A stretch of DNA of 64,000 nucleotides from Halomarina rubra (GCF_023699475.1 NZ_JALXFV010000002.1:605393-669392); one strand, 5' to 3'; shown: positions 43,912-53,540, counted from the stretch's first letter. Notes: generated from the letters alone by a model not told the origin. Numbers and translations: made by a program.

Positions 43912-43963
43912 GTCCGGGTCTGGTCTCGGGAGATTCAAGCCCGCCACCCACCACTCTCCGACA

Positions 43964-44938
43964 ATGGGAAACGCGGACTTGCGACAGCTCGCGGTCATCG
44001 AGGACGTTTCGTTCGAGGACTGTTCGGGCGTCGTCGCCGTCGACGCGCACAACTGGCTCTACCGATATCTCACCACCACGGTCCGGTTCACGAACAGCGC
44101 GGCGTACACCAAAGACGGTCAGGAGGTCGCCAACCTCATCGGCGTCGTTCAGGGCCTCCCGAAGTTCGTCGAGAACGACCTGACGCCGGTGTTCGTCTTC
44201 GACGGCGGTGTCACTGAACTCAAATCCGAGGAGGTCGACGAGCGCCGCGAACAACGCGAGCGCTACGAAGAACAACTCGACGAGGCCCGCCAGCGCGGTG
44301 ACGCCGCCGAGATCGCCACGCTCGAATCGCGCACACAACGACTCACCCCGCTCATCGTCGAGACGACGAAGGAGCTACTCGACCTGCTTGACGTCCCGGT
44401 CGTCGAAGCGCCCGCCGAAGGGGAGGCGCAGGCCAGCTACATGGCCCGTCGTGGCGACGCCGACTACGTCGGCAGCGAAGACTACGACGCGCTGTTGTTG
44501 GGCGCACCGCGGACGCTCCGCCAACTGACGAGCAAAGGCAACCCGGAACTGATGGAGTTCCAGGCGACCCTCGACCGCCACGACCTGACGTGGGAACAGC
44601 TCGTCGACGTCGGTATCCTGATGGGTACGGACTTCAACGACGGCCTCTCGGGGGTCGGACCGAAGACCGCCGTGAAGCTCGTCCACGAACACGGCGACCT
44701 CTGGGGCGTCCTCGACGCCCGCGAGGAGTACATCGACAACGCCGACCGCATCCGGTCGCTGTTCCTCAACCCCGCGACGACGGACGACTACGACGTCGAC
44801 ACCGACCTCTCGCCGGACGTCGACGCCGCCCGCGCGTTCGTCTGCGATGAGTGGGCCATCCCCGCCAGCGAGGTGGACCGTGGCTTCGACCGCATCGAGG
44901 AGGCGCTCACCCAGACCGGTCTCGACGACTGGCTCTGA
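43964..44938 (+). CDS. fen1: Flap endonuclease FEN-1
   Basis: The 324-residue structure-specific nuclease removes 5-prime flaps in replication and repair. It has the N-terminal XPG region ([19 protein letters not shown]), the XPG-I region with [13 protein letters not shown] and [11 protein letters not shown], and the helix-hairpin-helix [14 protein letters not shown]. It ends with QTGLDDWL, a PCNA-interacting peptide of the QxxL type. All metal-binding acidic positions that I can place are present. Confidence 0.96.
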   Translation: MGNADLRQLAVIEDVSFEDCSGVVAVDAHNWLYRYLTTTVRFTNSAAYTKDGQEVANLIGVVQGLPKFVENDLTPVFVFDGGVTELKSEEVDERREQRERYEEQLDEARQRGDAAEIATLESRTQRLTPLIVETTKELLDLLDVPVVEAPAEGEAQASYMARRGDADYVGSEDYDALLLGAPRTLRQLTSKGNPELMEFQATLDRHDLTWEQLVDVGILMGTDFNDGLSGVGPKTAVKLVHEHGDLWGVLDAREEYIDNADRIRSLFLNPATTDDYDVDTDLSPDVDAARAFVCDEWAIPASEVDRGFDRIEEALTQTGLDDWL

Positions 44939-45023
44939 GCACCGAGCGGTCCAAGACTGGGAGTCTCAGCACGGCAGACGCTAGCTACCGACATATCCCT
45001 GGGGTGCCTACCTCGACGTGACC

Positions 45024-45293
45024 ATGACCGCTGTAAAGATCGTACAGGTGCTCGGGACGTCCGACGAATCGTGGGAAGACGCCGCGCGCGAGGCCGTGAA
45101 GGAGGCGACCAAGACCATCGACGACATCCACGGAATCGAGATCACGGACCAGACGGCGGACGTCATCGACGGCGAGATCGCCCAGTACAAGACGACCGTG
45201 CGTCTCGCGTTCCCGGTCCACCCCCACCAGAAAGAGGAGGCCGCGGGGCTGACGACACGGGTCAAGAAGAGCGCCTCGAAGGTCCGGCGCTGA
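45024..45293 (+). CDS. Dodecin-like flavin-binding protein
   Basis: This 89-residue protein has the dodecin core VKIVQVLGTSDESWEDAAREAV and IHGIEI, then VDGEIAQYK-like strand sequence and a basic tail. Dodecins form 12-mers that store riboflavin or flavin derivatives, best studied in halophilic archaea. The Trp in the DESW loop would stack on the flavin. The ATG at 45024 is preferred over the GTG six bases earlier. Confidence 0.9.
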   Translation: MTAVKIVQVLGTSDESWEDAAREAVKEATKTIDDIHGIEITDQTADVIDGEIAQYKTTVRLAFPVHPHQKEEAAGLTTRVKKSASKVRR

Positions 45294-45374
45294 CCCAGTC
45301 CACTCACACCTCAATTTTCGCCGCGACCGCGCCGACCCATGGCGTTTATTCCGTCCGCTCACCGACGCGTCGGT

Positions 45375-45629
45375 ATGACACCCGAGGAAGTCGCCGACCT
45401 CATCGAAGCCGGTATCGACGACGCCGAGGCCGACGTGTTCCGTCCGCGCAACCCTGACGACGACACGCACCTCGCTGCGGTCGTCGTCTCCCCCGCCTTC
45501 GAGGGGCAGTCCCTCGTCGCCCAGCACCAACTCGTCTACGACGCGCTCGGCGAGCACATGACCCGGGACATCCACGCACTGGAGCTGAAGACCTACACCC
45601 CCGAAGCGTACGAAAAACACGGCGAGTGA
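45375..45629 (+). CDS. BolA family protein
   Basis: From the ATG at 45375 the product has 84 residues with the BolA class II KH-like fold: VADLIEAGIDDAEADVF, then HLAAVVVSPAFEGQSLVAQHQLVYDALGEHM. BolA proteins work with monothiol glutaredoxins in iron-sulfur trafficking. No glutaredoxin is adjacent. Confidence 0.9.
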   Translation: MTPEEVADLIEAGIDDAEADVFRPRNPDDDTHLAAVVVSPAFEGQSLVAQHQLVYDALGEHMTRDIHALELKTYTPEAYEKHGE

Positions 45630-45689
45630 CGAGCGCGCCGCTCGCCTGATACTGAACTCTCGAAATTCCGGCAGAACGGAGCGTCGCGG

Positions 45690-46856
45690 TCAGTTGACGG
45701 TCGGCTGCGTCTCGACGCTCTCGTCGAGGACGCGGTTGTGGAGCGCCGCGCCGCTCTCGGCGTCGAAGACGTGGATGGCGTCTTCGGGAATCCGGGCGAC
45801 GACGGTCGACTCGCGTTCGACCTGTCGCATCCCGCCGACGGTGGCGACGAACGTGCCGGGGCCGTCGCCGCTCACGTCCGGGTCGGCATCGGGGAACGAG
45901 AGGTAGACGTTGTTCTCGTTACCCATCGGCTCGACGACGTCGACGTCCACCTGGAAGTCGTGGGCGTCGGTCTCGCTGCCGACCAGCGTGACGTCCTCCG
46001 GTCGGACCCCGAGGACACAGTCCTCGACGTCGCCGACGTCGCGTTCGGTCTCCGACGACAGCGGGTAGGCGAACCCCTCGCCGACGAGGCGGCCGTCCTC
46101 GTGGGTGACGGAGAAGAAGTTCATCGACGGGTCGCCGATGAACCCCGCGACGAACTGGTTGGCCGGCCGGTGGTACAGGTCGAGCGGCGAGCCGACCTGC
46201 ATCAACTGACCGTCGTTGAGGACGGCGATGCGGTCGCCCATCGTCATCGCCTCGGTCTGGTCGTGGGTGACGTACACCGTCGTCACGTCGAGGTCCTCCT
46301 GGAGGCGCTGGAGTTCCGTGCGCATCCCCGCGCGGAGTTTGGCGTCGAGGTTGCTCAACGGTTCGTCCATCAGGAACACCGCGGGGTCGCGGACGATGGC
46401 TCGCCCGAGCGCGACGCGCTGTTGTTGGCCCCCGGAGAGCTCACCGGGTTTGCGGTCGAGCAACTCCGTGATGTCGAGTTTCGCGGCGGCGTCGGTGACC
46501 GTCGACTCGATAGTGTCGTCGTCGAGGTCCGTCGACTCCTCCAGCCCGAAGCTCATGTTCTGGCGGACCGTCATGTGCGGGTAGAGCGCGTAGCTCTGGA
46601 ACACCATCGCGATGTCCCGCGCGGCGGGCGGTTGCTCGTTGATGCGCCGCCCGTCGAGTCGAATCTCGCCGCTGGAGATGGACTCCAACCCGGCGACCAT
46701 CCGCAGCGTCGTCGACTTCCCACACCCCGAGGGGCCGACCAGGACGAGGAACTCGCCGTCGTCGATGTCGATGTTCACGTCTTCGACCGCGAGGACCTCG
46801 TTGCCCGAGCCCTCACCGAAGACCTTCGTTACGCCGTCGAGGTTCAGTTCTGCCAT
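45690..46856 (-). CDS. Sugar ABC transporter ATPase (MalK/UgpC type)
   Basis: The 388-residue ATPase has Walker A GPSGCGKSTT, the signature LSGGQQQRVALGRAIVRDP, Walker B FLMDEPLSNLDAKLR and a C-terminal TOBE regulatory domain with VLGVRPEDVTLVG. It energises the importer formed with the two permeases upstream (46890-48880) and the lipoprotein encoded first (48906-50255). The operon order is binding protein, permease, permease, ATPase. Confidence 0.94.
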   Translation of the reverse strand: MAELNLDGVTKVFGEGSGNEVLAVEDVNIDIDDGEFLVLVGPSGCGKSTTLRMVAGLESISSGEIRLDGRRINEQPPAARDIAMVFQSYALYPHMTVRQNMSFGLEESTDLDDDTIESTVTDAAAKLDITELLDRKPGELSGGQQQRVALGRAIVRDPAVFLMDEPLSNLDAKLRAGMRTELQRLQEDLDVTTVYVTHDQTEAMTMGDRIAVLNDGQLMQVGSPLDLYHRPANQFVAGFIGDPSMNFFSVTHEDGRLVGEGFAYPLSSETERDVGDVEDCVLGVRPEDVTLVGSETDAHDFQVDVDVVEPMGNENNVYLSFPDADPDVSGDGPGTFVATVGGMRQVERESTVVARIPEDAIHVFDAESGAALHNRVLDESVETQPTVN

Positions 46857-46889
46857 TCGTATTCACCTGTGTGTCCAGCAGTGTTCATC

Positions 46890-47831
46890 TTACGCCGCCA
46901 CCCCTCGCGCGAACTTGTCGCCGAAGAAGACGTAGACGACCAGCGTCGGCAACGCCGCGACGAGCGCCCCGGCCATCCGGAGCGGGAAGTTCGTCCCCGA
47001 CTGGGAGACGCCCAGACCGACGAGGTCCTGCGTGACGACCGCCGCGTCACCGAACTGGACGATGGTGAGCGCGAACAGCAGGTCGTTCCAGATCTGCGTG
47101 AACTGGTAGATGAACACGACCGCGAACATCGGAATCGACAGCGGCAGGACGATGCGTCGGTAGATGCGCGAGATGGACGCGCCGTCGAGACGCGCCGCCT
47201 CCAGCATCTCGTCGGAGAGCTTCTTGTAGTGCGCCCTGAACAGCAGCGTACAGATAGGCAGCCCGTAGGCGACGTGTGTGACGATGAGCGCCACGAGCTT
47301 CCAGTGGTACGCGTGGATGAACGGGAGCACCTCCGCGACCGGGACGAACGTCGTCCGTAGCGGGACGACGTTGTACCAGAACTGCGTCAGCGGCACCAAC
47401 ACCGCCTGGTAGGGGATGAAGATGCCCGCGACGAACAGCATGTAGATGCCGACCTGTCCGCGCCAGTCGACGTTCGTCAGGCCGTAGGCGGCCATGCTCC
47501 CGAGCAGCCCCGAGAGAACCGTCGCCGGGACGACCAGGATGAGGCTGTTGACGAGCCCCTGGCCGAGGATGTCGAACGCGTTGGTCCACGGCTGCGCCGA
47601 GAACGTCCCGGAGCCGGGAATCAGCGGCTCCAGCGGCGGCAAGAACGGAGCCTGTCCCGTGTAGCTGTCCGGGTCCGTGAACGACGTCATCAGCCCGGTC
47701 TCGATGGGGACGAGGTAGAACACCGCCATCACCAGCAACACGACGTACAGCGTGATGCGTCGGAGCGTGTAGCCCGCCAGTAGTCCCGTCTCGGTGCCCG
47801 TCTGGTCGTCGGTCGCGGTCGGTTGACTCAT
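46890..47831 (-). CDS. Sugar ABC transporter permease (MalG type)
   Basis: The 313-residue protein has six TM helices. The EAA loop EAARLDGASISRIYRRIVLP (about residue 215) contacts the ATPase. Its start overlaps the upstream permease's stop (ATGA). Confidence 0.94.
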   Translation of the reverse strand: MSQPTATDDQTGTETGLLAGYTLRRITLYVVLLVMAVFYLVPIETGLMTSFTDPDSYTGQAPFLPPLEPLIPGSGTFSAQPWTNAFDILGQGLVNSLILVVPATVLSGLLGSMAAYGLTNVDWRGQVGIYMLFVAGIFIPYQAVLVPLTQFWYNVVPLRTTFVPVAEVLPFIHAYHWKLVALIVTHVAYGLPICTLLFRAHYKKLSDEMLEAARLDGASISRIYRRIVLPLSIPMFAVVFIYQFTQIWNDLLFALTIVQFGDAAVVTQDLVGLGVSQSGTNFPLRMAGALVAALPTLVVYVFFGDKFARGVAA

Positions 47832-48880
47832 AGCTCACCTCGCTGGTACTGCGAGTAGATGTACGGTGTCACGATGAACAGCGCCATGACGAACAGGACG
47901 ACCGCGATGGTCGACCCGTACGCCCAGTTCTGGTTGGCGTACGCCTCGCGGACCATCCGGGTCGCGAGGATGTCCGCCGACGGTCCCGGCTGGTAGCCGC
48001 TGTACATCGAGAACAGGAAGTCGAACGCCTTCAGCGCGAACACCGTCAACACGACGAGCGCGCTGACGGTCGCCGTCCGAAGCTGTGGGAGAACGACCCG
48101 CCGGTACATCCGGAGGGTGCTCGCCCCGTCGATACGCGCGGCCTCGAAGTGGCTCGTCGGAATCGCCCGCAACCCCGCGAGGTAGACGATCATCGCGTAG
48201 CCGCTGAACTGCCAGACGAGCGCGAACGCGACCGCCGGCAGCTTCAGGTCGGGGTTCTGGACGATCTCGACCGCCCCGAACCCCAGCGACGTGATGACGA
48301 CGTTGATGAGCCCGGTCTCGACGTTGTACATGTACAGCCAGAACTTGGCCGTGACGACGAACGAGAGGCTCATCGGCAGCAGGTAGATGGTCCGGAACGT
48401 GTTCTCGTAGCGTATCTTATGGTCGACGAGGATGGCCAGCGCCAGACCGAGCGCCAGACAGACGACGGTGAACCCGACCATCAACACGACGGTGTTCCAC
48501 GCGGAGTTCCAGATGGGTTCGACCGACAGTTGCGCCCAACTCGGACTTCGGGCCTCGACGGCACCACCGTTGACGAACGGGAGCACCGAGAGGAGACCGT
48601 CGATGGGGTCCGCGAGCGCGGCGAGGTAGTTCTCGAAGTCGAGGTTCGAGTAGTCGGGGCTGCCGAGACCCTGGAAGTCCGTCAGCGACAGGACGATGTT
48701 CCACAGGATGGCCCCGTAGACGAACAGGCCGACGAGCAGGAACGGCGGCAGCCAGAACGGTGCGGACCGGACCGAATCACGGTTCCAGAACGACTGGCCG
48801 CTGTCGACGGTCCCGCCGTCGGTGCGAACGTCGTCACTGTCGGACCAGCGGCGTCTGAGTAGAGCGATAGGATTGCGCAT
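47828..48880 (-). CDS. Sugar ABC transporter permease (MalF type)
   Basis: From the ATG at 48880 the protein has 350 residues. It has a cytoplasmic N-terminus, six or more TM helices with a large outer loop (about 85-135), and the EAA loop FEAARIDGASTLRMYRRVVLP near residue 245. I rejected an upstream start because the added sequence is Ser/Arg-rich shadow. It pairs with the MalG-type permease. Confidence 0.93.
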   Translation of the reverse strand: MRNPIALLRRRWSDSDDVRTDGGTVDSGQSFWNRDSVRSAPFWLPPFLLVGLFVYGAILWNIVLSLTDFQGLGSPDYSNLDFENYLAALADPIDGLLSVLPFVNGGAVEARSPSWAQLSVEPIWNSAWNTVVLMVGFTVVCLALGLALAILVDHKIRYENTFRTIYLLPMSLSFVVTAKFWLYMYNVETGLINVVITSLGFGAVEIVQNPDLKLPAVAFALVWQFSGYAMIVYLAGLRAIPTSHFEAARIDGASTLRMYRRVVLPQLRTATVSALVVLTVFALKAFDFLFSMYSGYQPGPSADILATRMVREAYANQNWAYGSTIAVVLFVMALFIVTPYIYSQYQRGEL

Positions 48881-48905
48881 GCGAGACGAGGGGGGAAAGG
48901 GGGGT

Positions 48906-50255
48906 TTACTTGAACGAGTCGACGAGTTCCTGAGCGGTCGTCGCGGCGTCGTAGTTCTCGAGGAACCCGCTGAACGCGGCGTCGATGTTCGTCTTGATGG
49001 CCGGCACGACCGCCAGACCGTGCTGGATGGACGGCGGCTGGTTGTCGGCGTTGTTGAAGTCGTCGTACTGGTCCTGCTGGAACGTGTCGAGCTGGGAGAC
49101 GTCCGCGTCACCGCGTGGCGGAATCGACCCCTTCTCGGCGTTGAACAGCACCTGCGCCTCGGCGGTCCCACAGTAGCTGAGGAACGTCTTGGTCGCCTCG
49201 GGCGATGGGTTGTTCGCGAAGTACGGGAACGAGTCCATGTTCAGCAGGTAGCTCCCGGAGGTGCCGGGGTAGGTGACCTGGTTCCACTGCTCGCCGTAGT
49301 TGAACCCGTCCTTGCCACGGTACGCACCCGCTGCCCAGTCGCCCTGGTGGATGAATGCGGCGTCTCCCTCCATCACCATCGTGTTCGCCTCGGTGAAGTC
49401 GATGGACGAGGAGTCGCCGGGGTAGAACTCGCTGAGTTCGACGACGTTCTCCAGTGCGGACTGGACCTGCGCTTTGTCACCCTCGCCGTTGATGAAGCTC
49501 TCGTAGCCGTCGATGCCGGCCTGTGCGAGCAGGACGGTCTCCCAGAGCTGCGTGGTCGACCACGTGCCGCTGGTCTGCTGTGCGAACGGCACGGCGTCGG
49601 TGTTGTCCGAGATCTGCTGACAGGCCGAGACGACGTCCGCGGGCGAGGAGAGCGATGTCGGGTCGACACCCGCCTCCTCGACGACGCTGACGTTGTAGAA
49701 CAGGTTGTTGATGCGGTGGATGTTGAGCGGCACCGTCACGAACGTCCCGTCCAGTTGAGCCTGCGTCTTCGGCCCTTCGAGGTAGTTGTTCGTGAGGTCG
49801 TCCGTCCAGACGTCCTCCTCGATGCTCTCGTAGGCGTCGCCGAACTTCTGGAGGGTCTTGCCCGGCCACGTCTGGAACGTGCTCGGTGGGTCGTTGCTCT
49901 GGAGCCGGTTGCTGATGACCTGGTCGAGGTTACCACGAGCGGCCCCGTTGACCGGCTCTTCGCCGAACTCGACGTCGGGGTGTGCCTCCTGGAACCCCTC
50001 GATGAGCGCCCCGATGGCGGCGTTCCCGTCGCCCGAGGACCAGGCGTGGAGCAACTGGATAGGCTGCATGTCACCGGAGCTTCCGCCGCTCCCGTCACCG
50101 CTCTGGTTGCCCGTCCCGTCACCGTCGCTGTTGTTCCCCCCGTCGTTGGAGTCGTCGCCGCCGATACAGCCTGCGAGTCCTGCGGCACCTGCTGCGCCTG
50201 CACCCATCAGAACCGTCCGTCGCGAGAACCGTTTCCCTTTGTTGTCCTTTGACAT
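48906..50255 (-). CDS. Sugar-binding Tat lipoprotein of the ABC importer
   Basis: The 449-residue extracellular binding protein begins with a Tat signal (FSRRTVLMG) and the lipobox LAGC (about residues 27-30), followed by an acidic Asn/Gly linker. The mature part fits the cluster D/MalE-type solute-binding fold (LLHAWSSGDGNAAIGALIEGFQ near residue 70). Location next to GfcR, glucose dehydrogenase and gluconate dehydratase points to glucose or a related monosaccharide as substrate. A candidate regulatory motif lies about 75 nt upstream. Confidence 0.93.
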   Translation of the reverse strand: MSKDNKGKRFSRRTVLMGAGAAGAAGLAGCIGGDDSNDGGNNSDGDGTGNQSGDGSGGSSGDMQPIQLLHAWSSGDGNAAIGALIEGFQEAHPDVEFGEEPVNGAARGNLDQVISNRLQSNDPPSTFQTWPGKTLQKFGDAYESIEEDVWTDDLTNNYLEGPKTQAQLDGTFVTVPLNIHRINNLFYNVSVVEEAGVDPTSLSSPADVVSACQQISDNTDAVPFAQQTSGTWSTTQLWETVLLAQAGIDGYESFINGEGDKAQVQSALENVVELSEFYPGDSSSIDFTEANTMVMEGDAAFIHQGDWAAGAYRGKDGFNYGEQWNQVTYPGTSGSYLLNMDSFPYFANNPSPEATKTFLSYCGTAEAQVLFNAEKGSIPPRGDADVSQLDTFQQDQYDDFNNADNQPPSIQHGLAVVPAIKTNIDAAFSGFLENYDAATTAQELVDSFK

Positions 50256-50299
50256 ACTGTTGTCCCTTGTGAAGGTTGTACGAGCAATGAAGGACTATC

Positions 50300-50339
50300 C
50301 ACTTAATAATTGCCTCCGTTAACTATGCCCCGAGTTAAC
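50300..50339 (-). promoter_or_regulatory. Promoter and candidate GfcR site of the sugar importer
   Basis: On the minus strand a TATA-like TTATTAAG (about 50304-50311) lies 50 nt before the binding-protein ATG. Just upstream of it, 50318-50339 contains GTTAACTATGCCCCGAGTTAAC on the plus strand. The spacing GTT(n)ACT...CGAGT(n)AAC recurs before gdh and gad. Confidence 0.5.
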
Positions 50340-50413
50340 TTTTCCAGCGAGTGAGAGAAGTAGGAGCGACCTAAGCGTTCTATTCGACCCCGGGGCACCG
50401 ACAGAGTGGGAGT

Positions 50414-51037
50414 TCAGACCCGGATGACCTGGACGAGCGAGTAGACCGGCACTCCCTCGACCTCGTCGACGCCCTGCTTGTCGACGAGGACGACGCAGGC
50501 GCTCGGCGTCCCCCCACGCTCTTTGATCGCGGAGATGGTCTCGCCCAGGGTGGTGCCGCTGGTGACGGTGTCGTCGACGACGACGCAGTCGCGGTCCTCG
50601 ACGGGGGCGAAGTTCCGCGAGAAACTCCCGCCGAGGTCCTCGATGTCGCCCTCGTTCCACTGGTGTTTCCGGGGCGTGTACGTCGCGAGGTCGCTCTCCA
50701 TGTCGCGGGCGACGGTCGTCGCCAGCGGGACGCCGGCCTTCTCGACGCCGACGACCACCTCCGGGACGCCGCTCTCGTCGCGCAGGAGGTCCGCGAGCGC
50801 GCGTCCCACGAACTCCAGTCGGTCGCTGTCGGTACCCACGCGCGACCAGTCGACGTGGATGTCGTCGGGGCCGCGAGTCGGTTCCCTCTCGGGTTCGTCC
50901 GTCGTCGGGTCGCCGCGCTCGACGAGCCATCGCGCGGTCTCGCGCGAGACATTGAGTTCGTCGGCGATTTCTCCCTTCGACAGGCCTTTCTCTGCCAGTG
51001 CGGTCGCGTTCTCGATGAGGTCGTCTACGTTCTTCAT
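50414..51037 (-). CDS. gfcR: GfcR, PRTase-type regulator of sugar catabolism
   Basis: The 207-residue protein joins an N-terminal helix-turn-helix (GLSKGEIADELNVSRETARWLVERG) to a phosphoribosyltransferase-like domain with VVVGVEKAGVPLA and the PRPP loop CVVVDDTVTSGTTLGET. GfcR of Haloferax volcanii is described as a regulator of glucose and fructose degradation. Its placement here beside glucose dehydrogenase (ATGA overlap) and the importer fits that role. The PRTase domain may sense a phosphorylated intermediate rather than catalyse. Confidence 0.92.
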   Translation of the reverse strand: MKNVDDLIENATALAEKGLSKGEIADELNVSRETARWLVERGDPTTDEPEREPTRGPDDIHVDWSRVGTDSDRLEFVGRALADLLRDESGVPEVVVGVEKAGVPLATTVARDMESDLATYTPRKHQWNEGDIEDLGGSFSRNFAPVEDRDCVVVDDTVTSGTTLGETISAIKERGGTPSACVVLVDKQGVDEVEGVPVYSLVQVIRV

Positions 51038-52113
51038 AGCTCGCTGAATTCGATTGCCGTCTTGATAGTCGCGTCGTCCTCGCGGAACGCCTGGGGGAAC
51101 TCCTCGACGGGGACCACGTCGGTCACCACCGCGTCGAGCAGCCACTCCGGGAGCGCGTCGAGGGTCGTCGTCGCTGCTTCGAAGTGCGAGACGTTGGAGT
51201 TCACCGTCCCGACCAGCGCCTTGTTCGAGAGCACGAGGTCTCGGTGGAGCGCCCCACCGTCGACCTCGAACTTCCAGGGGGAGGGGACACCGACGAGCGC
51301 GCCCACCCCGTTCGGCGCGAGCGCCTCGACGGTGTCGAAGGCATGTCTCGCGAACCCCGTCGCCTCGTAGACGAGGTCCATCGCCTCGTAGCGGTCGGGG
51401 ACGTCGACGACGGGCGTCGTCCGCGAGTCGACGTACGTCGCTCCCAACTCCTCGATGACGTCGATGGTCGGGTCCGGGCGGTCCCGACGGCCGAGACAGT
51501 ACGCCCGGTCGGGGGCGATTCCCCGTGTCTCGACGAGCATCCCGAGGGTGAGCAGGCCGAGTGCACCGTTTCCCAGCACCATCGCGCTCTCGGGCGTCCA
51601 GTCGAACGCCGACCGCGAGGCGTAGGCGTGTTCGAACGCCTTCTCACTGATGGACAGCGGTTCGACGAGGAACCCCCGCTCGGCGAGACGCTCGGGGAGC
51701 GTGACGAGGTCGCGCGCTGGCGAGACGAAGTACTCGGCCATGTAGCCGTTCGCGCCGACGATGCCCCGTTCGTGGTACGTCCCCGCTGGAGCCATGTCGG
51801 GTTCGCCGCGCGCGAAGTACTCGTTGCCCGTTCCGTCGGGAGCGGGTCTGCGGACCGTCGGGGCGACGACGTCGCCCTCGTCGAGGGCGGTGTCGTTGGC
51901 GTCAACGACGACGCCGACCGCTTCGTGGCCCAACACGAGGTGGTCCGACCCCTCGGGGAACGTCCCGTGCCCCCCCGAGATGACCTCGTGGTCGGTGCCG
52001 TCGATGCCGACGCGAAGCGTCCGGACCAGCGCCTCGCCGGGCGATGGCTCGGGGCGCGGGAGGTCGATGCGCCGCGGTCCGTCCTCGTCTCTGTGGAGTG
52101 CTATCGCGTCCAT
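51034..52113 (-). CDS. gdh: Glucose 1-dehydrogenase
   Basis: This 359-residue medium-chain zinc dehydrogenase catalyses oxidation of glucose to gluconolactone, the first step of the semi-phosphorylative Entner-Doudoroff route. VGIDGTDHEVI, VLGHEAVGVV, GNGALGLLTLGMLVETRG and VEPLSISEKA are typical of haloarchaeal glucose dehydrogenases. The usual catalytic Cys is replaced here by Asp (GIDGTD), as in known haloarchaeal enzymes. It forms an operon with gfcR by overlapping stop and start. Confidence 0.93.
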   Translation of the reverse strand: MDAIALHRDEDGPRRIDLPRPEPSPGEALVRTLRVGIDGTDHEVISGGHGTFPEGSDHLVLGHEAVGVVVDANDTALDEGDVVAPTVRRPAPDGTGNEYFARGEPDMAPAGTYHERGIVGANGYMAEYFVSPARDLVTLPERLAERGFLVEPLSISEKAFEHAYASRSAFDWTPESAMVLGNGALGLLTLGMLVETRGIAPDRAYCLGRRDRPDPTIDVIEELGATYVDSRTTPVVDVPDRYEAMDLVYEATGFARHAFDTVEALAPNGVGALVGVPSPWKFEVDGGALHRDLVLSNKALVGTVNSNVSHFEAATTTLDALPEWLLDAVVTDVVPVEEFPQAFREDDATIKTAIEFSEL

Positions 52114-52130
52114 GGGTGTCGCCTCTCGTC

Positions 52131-52158
52131 TACAAAGTTACTCGGTTACGAGTTAAAC
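52131..52158 (-). promoter_or_regulatory. Candidate GfcR operator before gdh
   Basis: The interval 52138-52155 holds an inverted repeat TTACTCG-GTTA-CGAGTTA centred about 34 nt before the gdh ATG. The half site CGAGT(T/G)AAC also occurs before the importer and gad. Confidence 0.5.
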
Positions 52159-52643
52159 ATTTGTGTCCGGTGCCCGCACATCTCAACTTGGCCGGGGGTG
52201 CGTATATCTCCACGGGGAGGCGACGCCACGGAACGCCGGGCCAGGGTCCGACCACGGTGGGGTCACTCCTCGCCGGAGGATGGCCCGAAGGACTCACCGT
52301 CCCACTCGTTCGAGGAGTCGCTCCGGTCGCCGGTGACTCGACGACGCCGTCGTTCGTGTCGATGGGCAGGTCGACGAAGTCGGCGAGCGACGAAGACGAA
52401 CTGCACTCTTCGGTACGTCCTTTCGAGAGTTCAGCGCACACGCCTGTTCGCTCAATAGACACCCCGGCAAATCGATAAGACCGGCTTTAGTACCGTCAAA
52501 TCGTAAACATCATCCTTAACACGAGAACGTCGTGGCTCTAAATATACTACAACCCGTCTCAGTGGCTTTAGAGACCGTATTTCGACTGTATAACTAACTT
52601 CGATTGCTCAACCGTTTTGCACGAACTTGGAGGGAGACGACAC
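52159..52643. other. Intergenic region without a clear gene
   Basis: Between gdh and the DUF7344 gene I see no supported frame. The AT-rich stretch 52495-52550 (including TAAATATACTAC) probably holds the promoter of the gene starting at 52644. Confidence 0.45.
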
Positions 52644-53222
52644 ATGGCAAACGCGGAGGTCGGGACGGTCAGGGGGACAGCGAGAGAACTTTCGGAGGAC
52701 GACGTGTTCGACGTCCTGTCGAACCAACGGCGACGGTACGCGTACCACTACCTGAAGAACGCCGAGGACCCGGAACTGCCGCTTCGGGAACTGGTCGACA
52801 ACGTCGCCGCGTGGGAGTGTGGGAAGGAGGTTCACGCGCTCACGTCGACCGAGCGCAACCGGGTCTCGACGGCGCTCCACCAGTTCCACCTCCCGAAGAT
52901 GGACGACTGTGGGTTCGTGGAGTACGACGACCGGCGGGCCATCGTCACGCTCTCGGAGCCCGCGACGGACCTGGAGGTGTACCTCGACGTGGTGCCGGGC
53001 CGCGACATCCCGTGGAGTCGGTACTACCTCGGGTTGACGGGCATCAACGTCGGCGTCTTCGTGGGGGTCGTCGCGGGACTCCCACCGATGGCGTGGCTCC
53101 CCGACGTGTCGTGGCTCGCGTTCGTGGTCGCCTCGCTGTTGGTCTCCGCGGCGGTCCACACCCTCCTCACCAGGCGATTACGTATCGGTTCGACGACGCT
53201 CTCACCAGAGTCAGAGTCGTGA
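52644..53222 (+). CDS. DUF7344 winged-helix-like protein with C-terminal TM helices
   Basis: From the ATG at 52644 the protein has 192 residues. The DUF7344 domain reads DDVFDVLSNQRRRYAYHYL, then STERNRVSTALHQFHLPKMDDCGFVEYDDRRAIV. Two TM helices follow (about residues 128-150 and 153-175), making a membrane-bound regulator-like protein. Its TGA overlaps a GTG (GTGA at 53219-53222) that begins a broken downstream gene. Confidence 0.88.
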   Translation: MANAEVGTVRGTARELSEDDVFDVLSNQRRRYAYHYLKNAEDPELPLRELVDNVAAWECGKEVHALTSTERNRVSTALHQFHLPKMDDCGFVEYDDRRAIVTLSEPATDLEVYLDVVPGRDIPWSRYYLGLTGINVGVFVGVVAGLPPMAWLPDVSWLAFVVASLLVSAAVHTLLTRRLRIGSTTLSPESES

Positions 53223-53534
53223 GCCTCCGCGGCTACTACGTCCTGTTCGTACTCGCACTGGCTGTCTCGTCGGCGGGACGGGTCCGTCCTCGTCGGTGTC
53301 GGCCGACCGTGGGATGCGCGTCGCCGTCGCGAACGACGAGAACGCGCGCCTCTCGGACCCGACGTCCCAGAGGAGACCGCCGCTCTCGGTCGCGGTGAGC
53401 TGTCGGTCGTCGATACGGAGCTCATCTGTCCGGACGACGCCGAGCAGACCAGAACGGTCACTATCTCGGTCGTGGCGACGGGCGATGGCGTCGAGACCGA
53501 ACTGACCCGCGAGGTGCCGGTGACCTGTGCGTAG
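53219..53534 (+). pseudogene. Frameshifted exported-protein gene coupled to DUF7344
   Basis: A GTG overlapping the DUF7344 stop opens a signal-peptide frame (GYYVLFVLALAVSSAG). After about 53275 the protein-like sequence continues in another frame (SVSADRGMRVAVANDENARL). After about 53370 it moves to a third frame, reading EETAALGRGELSVVDTELICPDDAEQTRTVTISVV and ending PVTCA with TAG at 53532-53534. The pieces are consistent with an exported haloarchaeal protein family of the MSLRGY...ADRG...VAVTC type. Two frameshifts, or one frameshift plus an internal deletion, have inactivated it. Confidence 0.75.
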
Positions 53535-53540
53535 CTCCCA

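Noticed and set aside
45738-47360. Long plus-strand frame of 540 codons opposite the sugar ABC genes.
   Set aside because: It lies opposite a clear ATPase and permease on the minus strand. Its Asp/Val/Arg-rich content is the usual high-GC antisense shadow.
48822-50252. Plus-strand frame of 476 codons opposite the sugar-binding lipoprotein.
   Set aside because: Antisense shadow of a gene with a clear Tat/lipobox signal.
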